From: Bacteroidaceae bacterium
GTDB lineage: Bacteria; Bacteroidota; Bacteroidia; Bacteroidales; Bacteroidaceae
Direction of reading: 5' to 3'
DNA: 18,729 nucleotides
Assembly: GCA_024695315.1 (NCBI GenBank)
Contig: JAILIJ010000086.1
Coordinates: 1-18,729 of the forward strand
A program made the position numbers and the translations under genes. Positions within the stretch are counted from its first letter, which is position 1. Every line of letters begins with the position of its first letter. The notes below the pieces were generated by a model, which was not told the origin of the DNA, did no database searches, and saw nothing but the letters and a program-made list of their open reading frames with translations. Positions 8,024-13,451 of this stretch are shown one piece after another.

Positions 8024-10780
8024 CTATTTTAAGCGTTCTTCAATCATCTTGTTTATCTCTTCGTTCTCCGTATAATTGCTCTTGAGAGAAAGCAAATACT
8101 GCTGTGCCTCAACATCACGTCCCTGCTTTGAGCATACATCAGACAAAAGTACGAAAGCACGAGCAAGCCAATATGTATGTGGCGTACCAGAATCGATGAA
8201 GTTAAGAAGAATCTTTTCTGCATCATCATATTTCTGCTTATCATAATCATATTGAGCACGACGTACCGTTGCTTGTGCTCCATATACTGTCTGCTGATTC
8301 TTCATAAGCACTTCAAGATCTGCACATGCCTTATTGACACCTTTCTGTGCAAAATAACTCTCTGCACGATTCATACGTATCTCTGCCTGAATCTCTGGAG
8401 ACACCTTACTTCCGTCAGCCAATATAGGTCCAGCCGTACTGATAACAGTAGCATAATCCTTAGCCTCCCATGCAGAACGTGCCTCTCCAATTTGTGCCTC
8501 GAGACGTAAAGACTCCGATGTAGTCTGTTCCTTAAGTTGAGCATAGTAGCTCTGAGCAGCAACATAGTCGTCCTTTGTGACAGCCTTGACCGCAGCATCA
8601 TGCAACATAGTTTCCAACTCATCCTGTGTAAGTGGCTTACCAGCCTTAGCAGCAAGCGACTTATACTCATCTATCTTACCTTGACTAGCATACACATCCT
8701 TAAGGTTTGCGAGAGCTGTCTGAGCCTCAGCCGTATTTGGATAGTCGTGGATAACTCGTAAATAAGAATTTGCCGCAGCATCCGTTTCGCCTGACTCATA
8801 CTGAATCATAGCAAGTTCATTACAAGCCTTACGTGCATTAGCACTCTGAGGGTACTCGTTTATGATTTTTGTAAATGCCTGTGATGCAGCTTTCTTATCT
8901 CCTGTCTGAACATAAGAACGTCCCTTCTCATACAAGGCATCTGCAGAATAAACAGAAGAGTCATAAGTCTCACTCATCTTATCAAGCAGAGAAACCTTCT
9001 TAGAATAGTTGCCCTGGAGACCCGCTATGTAAGCCTGCTGATAAAGTGAGTAGTCACCATTTACAGAACTAACATCGAGTGCCTTCTGGTAGTATGTGTT
9101 TGCTTCCGCATAAGCCCTACGGCTCATATAGCAATCACCTATACGATTGTACGCATCAGCAAGAATCTGCACATCGGTATCGTCACCCTGAACCGGATTA
9201 TTCACATACTTCAAGAAATGAGTGTAAGCGTAGCTATAATCCTTCTGTTTAAAATATGTATAACCTAAACTATAACTTGCATAGGCATAGTTTTTTGTTG
9301 TCGTAGGCGCAATATTTGTAAACTTAATAAAGTCTTCGGCTGCAGCTGGATAATCGCCCATGCGGAACTCGCTTTCTGCCTTAATAAAATAAGACTCTGT
9401 ATATGACTCATCATCAAGGCTTCCCATATCTATAGACTTCATCATATATGACTTAGCATTTTTATAGTCGGAAGCGTTGAATGACTGGATTCCCAAATTG
9501 TAAAGCACTCGTTGCTTTGCATTCAAAATCTCCTTATTTGGATTCTTAATCTTATTGATTGAACCCAAAGCATAAGAATAGTTCTTTGTTGTGAAATACA
9601 CCTCAGTAAGATGTCTTGAAACTATTGAACTGTACTTTGACTTAGGATATTTATTAAGAAACGTTTCAAATGCTGTGACAGACTCTCCAAAACCGAGCTG
9701 TGCACCATCATGTAGGGTAAGCGCATAGTTGTAATACGCTTCCTCAGATATAGATTTATTAACGTCTATCTGAGAAGAACGAAGGAAAGCAGCTTGAGCC
9801 TGACGTTTTTTCTTCACTTTCAAAAATGAATTTCCGGCATTTAACAAAGCACTTTGAGCCATTTCATCCTTGTAAGCTCCTGCACATTTTGTCAATATGT
9901 CTGCCGCCTTATCGTATTTTGTGAGGAAAATATACGAAAGACCCTCCTTGTATAGAGCAGTACGATTATCTCTACTTGTACGTCCAAAACTTGCTACGGC
10001 CTTATCATATTGCTTAAGACCATAATGTGTCTCTCCCTTTATACGATAGTAATCTTCAGAATTTTCATCGGTCACATCTACATTATTGAGAAATTCAAGA
10101 GCTTTGCTTGAATTACCAACACGCACACAACAGTCAGCTGCATAAAGTGACGCATTACTCTTGTACTTAGGTGTTGTTGCCGCACCTGCAAAACCTGAAT
10201 ATGCTCCCTTGAAATTACCCTTAACATACTTAATGTAAGAAAGGTAATAGTCGGCGTCAACATAATAAGTTTCATTATCTTGAATCTCTGTCAACAATTC
10301 CTCTGCCTTATCATATTCTCCTCTATGTATGTAAAGTATTGAGCAATACAGTTTTGACTCTTCCTGAAGGAGTGACACAGGGTACTGGAACGGATTGTAC
10401 TCAAGTTCTTCTACCTCTTCATAACGACCTTCCATCACAAGAAGATTTCCCTGAAGAGTTCTCAAAATATCATTATAAGGAGATGACGGATTCTTGTTGA
10501 GCCAGTCACCAATCGCATCTGCAGTACCGGATGTTCGCAAAGCATAGTCGCAAACAAGACGCAATGCCTCGGCATCCTTCACCAATTTCTTATCACCAGT
10601 AACGTTGTCCAGATAATCATTAAAGGACAGTTTTGCTGCATAGTAATGCCCATCAGCCAACAATTTAACAGCCGTTTCCTGAACAGTTTCAGGTGCAGTA
10701 CCGGTAAACGTATGCTGAGCGTCAGCCAAACTTGTCATGCACAACAGGAGTGCAGTCACTACGTATTTACAATTATTCAT
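8024..10780 (-). CDS. Large secreted TPR-repeat protein
   Basis: 918 residues. The ATG at 10780 starts a signal peptide (MNNCKYVVTALLLCMTSLADAQ); the upstream GTG at 10822 is rejected because it would place a second hydrophobic stretch ahead of it. The rest is made of degenerate tetratricopeptide repeats from end to end, with recurring W/Y-L/A-G-Y/F-A helical pairs and YbgF/BamD-like turns such as EYPQSANARKA and DYPNTAEAQTA near residues 640-700. It would act as a periplasmic or outer-membrane-attached scaffold. No lipobox cysteine is obvious after the signal peptide. The barrel gene follows 33 bases after its stop, a layout that recalls TPR-plus-barrel exporters such as AlgK/AlgE, though sequence identity with them is not claimed. 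Confidence 0.87.
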   Translation of the reverse strand: MNNCKYVVTALLLCMTSLADAQHTFTGTAPETVQETAVKLLADGHYYAAKLSFNDYLDNVTGDKKLVKDAEALRLVCDYALRTSGTADAIGDWLNKNPSSPYNDILRTLQGNLLVMEGRYEEVEELEYNPFQYPVSLLQEESKLYCSILYIHRGEYDKAEELLTEIQDNETYYVDADYYLSYIKYVKGNFKGAYSGFAGAATTPKYKSNASLYAADCCVRVGNSSKALEFLNNVDVTDENSEDYYRIKGETHYGLKQYDKAVASFGRTSRDNRTALYKEGLSYIFLTKYDKAADILTKCAGAYKDEMAQSALLNAGNSFLKVKKKRQAQAAFLRSSQIDVNKSISEEAYYNYALTLHDGAQLGFGESVTAFETFLNKYPKSKYSSIVSRHLTEVYFTTKNYSYALGSINKIKNPNKEILNAKQRVLYNLGIQSFNASDYKNAKSYMMKSIDMGSLDDESYTESYFIKAESEFRMGDYPAAAEDFIKFTNIAPTTTKNYAYASYSLGYTYFKQKDYSYAYTHFLKYVNNPVQGDDTDVQILADAYNRIGDCYMSRRAYAEANTYYQKALDVSSVNGDYSLYQQAYIAGLQGNYSKKVSLLDKMSETYDSSVYSADALYEKGRSYVQTGDKKAASQAFTKIINEYPQSANARKACNELAMIQYESGETDAAANSYLRVIHDYPNTAEAQTALANLKDVYASQGKIDEYKSLAAKAGKPLTQDELETMLHDAAVKAVTKDDYVAAQSYYAQLKEQTTSESLRLEAQIGEARSAWEAKDYATVISTAGPILADGSKVSPEIQAEIRMNRAESYFAQKGVNKACADLEVLMKNQQTVYGAQATVRRAQYDYDKQKYDDAEKILLNFIDSGTPHTYWLARAFVLLSDVCSKQGRDVEAQQYLLSLKSNYTENEEINKMIEERLK

Positions 10781-10884
10781 AGAGTAATTTATCGCACACA
10801 ACAGTATTATTATACCTTGCACGATTACGAATTAGTTATTACAGTTTTTATAGTTCTATGCTATTTAATACACTTTCTCAACTA

Positions 10885-10892
10885 CAAATATA
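10885..10892 (-). promoter_or_regulatory. Possible -7 box of the TPR/barrel operon
   Basis: TATATTTG on the minus strand, matching TAnnTTTG, about 105 bases before the ATG at 10780. No TTTG was found at the expected -33 distance (the region is A/T only), so the call rests on one box. Confidence 0.4.
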
Positions 10893-11076
10893 CTAATGAA
10901 AAACAGACATTTTATTATTATATTTAAAGAAAATCATCATTTTAATATAATTTAACTATAGAACCGCTATTTTGCTCTCTTTTAGCAAAAAAAAAAGTTT
11001 CGCAAGTTCGGTAAAGAGTCACTTACAGAAAGTAAAAAAGGAGTTATTGGAAGCCCTACTTTTACCTACTTATCGT

Positions 11077-11114
11077 AAAAAACAAAAAAAGCACGTCAAT
11101 GAGAACGTACTTTT
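11077..11114 (-). terminator. Intrinsic terminator of the candidate small RNA
   Basis: On the minus strand AAAAGTACGT, loop TCTCATTG, ACGTGCTTTT: nine of ten pairs, one mismatch. A run of seven T, G, and six T follows, the first four T being part of the stem. No minus-strand gene ends nearby, so the terminator itself suggests an unannotated transcript. Confidence 0.6.
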
Positions 11115-11127
11115 CTACCCCACCTCC

Positions 11128-11171
11128 TTCGACAACGGTTCGTATTACCTTCGTAATTCCTTCGTATCAAT
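11128..11171. repeat. Four degenerate 11-base direct repeats (array 1)
   Basis: Plus strand units: TTCGACAACGG, TTCGTATTACC, TTCGTAATTCC, TTCGTATCAAT, without gaps; consensus TTCGTAWTNCC. The period equals one helical turn. On the minus strand, inside the candidate RNA, the unit reads as GGNAWTACGAA. Confidence 0.75.
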
Positions 11172-11272
11172 AACGAATTTCTTCTTATGATGAAAATCAA
11201 ATTTTCGGTAGGAAATTTCTCTCTCCATCTCTTAAATAAATCGGACGTCACGCGCTGTCGTCAGATGAATGA

Positions 11273-11304
11273 CAAATATAATATTTTTAACAAAGATTTG
11301 CAAG
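11273..11304 (-). promoter_or_regulatory. Bacteroidetes-type promoter of the candidate small RNA
   Basis: On the minus strand CTTG (11304-11301), 20 bases, TATATTTG (11280-11273). It matches the TTG core and TAnnTTTG box at the standard spacing. The start would be near 11266-11270. Confidence 0.55.
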
Positions 11305-11495
11305 TTTTTAACCTCTGACAATTAAATATTTAAGAAAGTTTAACTCTTAAAGTGTAAGCGCATGATAAGAAAGTATAAGTTTACAGTCTCATATCCATAT
11401 TTTAGCATTTTTGAACCCGATTTAAAAGTAGGGATATCATAAATTTTGTCTATTGATTTTATCCCAAACTAACATAATTTTTTTTAATGTTTTTC

Positions 11496-11528
11496 CTCGG
11501 TAATCCTTCGTTAACCATTCGTATTTCC
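11496..11528. repeat. Three degenerate 11-base direct repeats (array 2)
   Basis: CTCGGTAATCC, TTCGTTAACCA, TTCGTATTTCC, directly adjoining and with the same consensus and orientation as the array at 11128-11171, about 325 bases away. It lies outside the candidate RNA and about 170 bases before the nadB promoter. Confidence 0.6.
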
Positions 11529-11604
11529 TTAGAAATTGTTTTGGACGATAAAGCACATATAGAAAAACTCAGAAGGTAAATAGAAATATCGACTAAGACA
11601 AAAA

Positions 11605-11643
11605 GATTTTTTACTTATTATGAATATTCAAAGTAAAAAAATC
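11605..11643. repeat. AT-rich inverted repeat
   Basis: GATTTTTTACTT and AAGTAAAAAAATC form a 12-bp stem with one bulged A, around a loop that contains the palindrome GAATATTC. On the minus strand it is followed by TTTTTGTC, so it could be a weak terminator. No gene on that strand ends here. Confidence 0.4.
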
Positions 11644-11691
11644 AACTTTCCTCGCTTTTTCGCCTAGATGAAGCTAGAATGACTGCAAAAA

Positions 11692-11727
11692 AATGTAAAT
11701 TTCTTTTTCATTCCACACATTTACATT
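11692..11727 (+). promoter_or_regulatory. Perfect 9-bp inverted repeat over the nadB promoter (candidate operator)
   Basis: AATGTAAAT (11692-11700), 18 bases, ATTTACATT (11719-11727). The arms flank the -33 position and the right arm touches the -7 box. This is where a repressor would block transcription. No regulator gene is in the window, and the NAD-related repressors of other phyla cannot be assigned from this motif. Confidence 0.5.
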
Positions 11728-11734
11728 ACTTTTG
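11704..11734 (+). promoter_or_regulatory. Probable nadB promoter
   Basis: TACTTTTG (11727-11734) matches TAnnTTTG. About 19 bases upstream is TTTT (11704-11707) in place of TTTG. The start would be near 11740, leaving a leader of about 88 bases. Confidence 0.6.
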
Positions 11735-11792
11735 CAATAACATATTGAATATTTGTATAGTTTTTAATGTCTCTATAGACCATTAGAGTCCC

Positions 11793-11816
11793 TAAAGACA
11801 CAAAGACTTAAAGACT
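11793..11816 (+). repeat. Three tandem 8-base repeats in the nadB leader
   Basis: TAAAGACA, CAAAGACT, TAAAGACT, ending 11 bases before the nadB ATG. Just upstream, CTCTA and TAGAG (11771-11788) can pair around eight bases, and GTCT-CTAT-AGAC (11769-11780) is an alternative hairpin. The leader therefore holds two mutually exclusive small hairpins followed by the repeats. Confidence 0.6.
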
Positions 11817-11827
11817 AAATTTACAAA

Positions 11828-13417
11828 ATGACACGTAAATTCGATTTCTTAATTATCGGCTCAGGCGTAGCTGGTATGTGTTATGCTCTTAAAGTGGCTA
11901 AGGCCAAAAAGGGTAAAATCGCCATCATCTGTAAAACAACTATTGATGAGGCTAACACAGCAAAAGCCCAAGGTGGTATTTCTTCTGTCACAAACCTCCT
12001 TGTAGACAATTTCGACAAACATATTGAGGACACAATGATTGCTGGTGACTTCATCAACAATCGTGAAGCTGTTGAACAGGTGGTACGCAACGCTCCTGAT
12101 GGTATCAAAGACTTGGTGAAGTGGGGAGTAAACTTCGACAAGAAAAAAGATGGTACTTTCGACCTTCATCGCGAAGGTGGACATTCAGAATTCCGTATTC
12201 TTCATCATGCAGACGACACAGGTGCAGAGATTCAGCGAGGACTGATAGAAGCTATTCGCAATAATCCTGATATTGAAGTATTTGAAAACCATTTCGCCGT
12301 TGAAATTATCACACAGCACCATTTGGGAATACGTGTCACTCGAAGAACTCCTGACATCGAATGCTATGGCGCCTACGTTCTCAACCCAGAAACAGGAAAA
12401 GTCGACACTTATCTCTCTAAAGTCACTCTCATGGCTACAGGAGGTACAGGTGCCATCTACCAGACAACTTCCAACCCAAGCATCGCAACAGGCGACGGAA
12501 TAGCTATGGTTTACCGAGCAAAAGGCAAGGTTAAGGACATGGAATTTGTTCAGTTCCACCCAACAGTTCTCTTTAACCCAAAAGAAACACACCCTGCCTA
12601 CCTCATCACAGAAGCTATGCGCGGTTACGGCGGCATACTTCGTCTTCCAAACGGAGAGGAATTTATGCAAAAATACGATAAACGTCTTAGCCTTGCGCCA
12701 CGCGACATCGTTGCACGCGCCATTGATAACGAGATGAAAATTCACGCTCTCGACCACGTTTGCCTTGATGTCACTCACAAAGACCCAGAGGAAACGAAGA
12801 AACATTTCCCTAACATTTATGCCAAGTGCCTATCCATAGGTATTGACATAACAAAGCAATACATCCCTGTAGCTCCATCTGCTCACTACATGTGTGGAGG
12901 AATACAAGTAGACCTCGACGGACAAAGCTCTATAAAGCGACTATATGCTGTAGGTGAATGTTCTTGCACAGGTCTACACGGAGGTAATCGACTCGCCAGC
13001 AACTCGCTCATCGAAGCCGTTGTTTATGCCGACGCTGCAGCAAAACATTGCCTTGAAGTTATTGATGATTACAAGTTTAACGACAAGATTCCTGAATGGA
13101 ACGATGAAGGCACGATGACTAATGAGGAAAAAGTTCTTATTGCACAGGACGCAAAGGAAGTAGGACAAATCATGTCAACTTACGTAGGAATCGTAAGAAG
13201 CGATCTTCGACTTCACAGAGCATGGGAACGTCTCGACCTTCTTTACGAAGAGACAGAACACCTCTTCAAACGAGTTAAGCCAACAAGAGACATATGCGAA
13301 CTGCGCAACATGATAAATGTAGGATACTTAATTACACGACAAGCTCTCGAACGCAAGGAAAGCCGCGGTCTGCACTACACAGTAGATTATCCATGGCATG
13401 CACTTGACGAGAAATAA
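11828..13417 (+). CDS. nadB: L-aspartate oxidase NadB
   Basis: FAD enzyme that oxidises L-aspartate to iminoaspartate, the first step of de novo NAD synthesis; fumarate or oxygen takes the electrons. It has 529 residues, normal for the family. The Rossmann motif IIGSGVAGMCYAL is at 9-21. NTAKAQGGIS and HREGGHSEFR (H114-R123) follow. The active-site residues known from E. coli NadB are in place: H244 in EFVQFHPT, R292 in RDIVARAI, H353 in SAHYMCGGI. GLHGGNRLASNSLIEA binds FAD near the C-terminal part. The HREGGHS pattern and the lack of a heme or Fe-S partner gene separate it from SdhA/FrdA. nadA and nadC are not next to it; an M16 peptidase gene follows after 34 bases. Confidence 0.96.
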   Translation: MTRKFDFLIIGSGVAGMCYALKVAKAKKGKIAIICKTTIDEANTAKAQGGISSVTNLLVDNFDKHIEDTMIAGDFINNREAVEQVVRNAPDGIKDLVKWGVNFDKKKDGTFDLHREGGHSEFRILHHADDTGAEIQRGLIEAIRNNPDIEVFENHFAVEIITQHHLGIRVTRRTPDIECYGAYVLNPETGKVDTYLSKVTLMATGGTGAIYQTTSNPSIATGDGIAMVYRAKGKVKDMEFVQFHPTVLFNPKETHPAYLITEAMRGYGGILRLPNGEEFMQKYDKRLSLAPRDIVARAIDNEMKIHALDHVCLDVTHKDPEETKKHFPNIYAKCLSIGIDITKQYIPVAPSAHYMCGGIQVDLDGQSSIKRLYAVGECSCTGLHGGNRLASNSLIEAVVYADAAAKHCLEVIDDYKFNDKIPEWNDEGTMTNEEKVLIAQDAKEVGQIMSTYVGIVRSDLRLHRAWERLDLLYEETEHLFKRVKPTRDICELRNMINVGYLITRQALERKESRGLHYTVDYPWHALDEK

Positions 13418-13451
13418 TATTAATCTATTTTTTAACTACAAAATTTACTTA

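Larger units (their letters stand above)
11077..11268 (-). ncRNA. Candidate structured small RNA of about 190 nt
   Basis: A minus-strand unit with a promoter-like pair (11273-11304) at one end and an intrinsic terminator (11077-11114) at the other, and no long ORF. Visible pairings in the RNA: GACG with CGTC near the 5' end; GAAAAT-TTG-ATTTTC; TTCGT with ACGAA; ATTAC-GAAG-GTAAT; and a long-range helix of TTTC-CTACC with GGTAG-AAAA that would enclose the repeat part. Within it the motif ACGAAGG recurs every 11 bases and GAAGGAGG occurs once. A 27-codon ORF (11228 to 11145, starting MEREISYRKF) is the only coding alternative. I do not recognise an RNA family; 6S RNA was considered but the end-to-end helix was not found. 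Boundaries are inferred. Confidence 0.45.
10781..11827. other. Long AT-rich intergenic region between the TPR gene and nadB
   Basis: 1,047 bases between divergent genes with no convincing protein gene. It contains the TPR leader (10781-10892), a stretch of about 140 bases with only weak inverted repeats and A-runs (10931-11076), the candidate minus-strand RNA (11077-11268) with its promoter, and a second 11-base repeat array (11496-11528). It also holds an AT-rich hairpin (11605-11643) and the nadB promoter, inverted repeat and leader (11692-11827). I see nothing clear in 11305-11495. Confidence 0.7.

Noticed and set aside
10781..10822. GTG start that extends the TPR protein by 14 residues
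   Set aside because: The ATG at 10780 begins a complete signal peptide; the extension adds a second hydrophobic stretch and GTG starts are uncommon in this group.
10972..11190. Plus-strand 72-codon ORF in the intergenic region
   Set aside because: It begins with TTG, has no visible RBS, lies in AT-rich DNA and runs antisense to the candidate small RNA and through the 11-base repeats. No recognisable domain.
11077..11268. Identification of the candidate RNA as 6S RNA
   Set aside because: Length is suitable, but I could not find the long end-to-end helix with a central bubble that defines 6S RNA. Left as unknown.
11128..11528. CRISPR-like reading of the repeated 11-mers
   Set aside because: Units are contiguous, 11 bases and degenerate, without spacers, and no cas genes are in the window.
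12185..12805. 206-codon minus-strand ORF opposite nadB
   Set aside because: It is a shadow of the well-supported nadB frame: cysteine-, serine- and phenylalanine-rich composition, no family pattern, no promoter.
13398..13451. Upstream ATG start of the M16 peptidase inside nadB
   Set aside because: It would put 18 residues (MHLTRNN...) ahead of a normal signal peptide. The ATG at 13452 gives a standard K-K-hydrophobic export signal.
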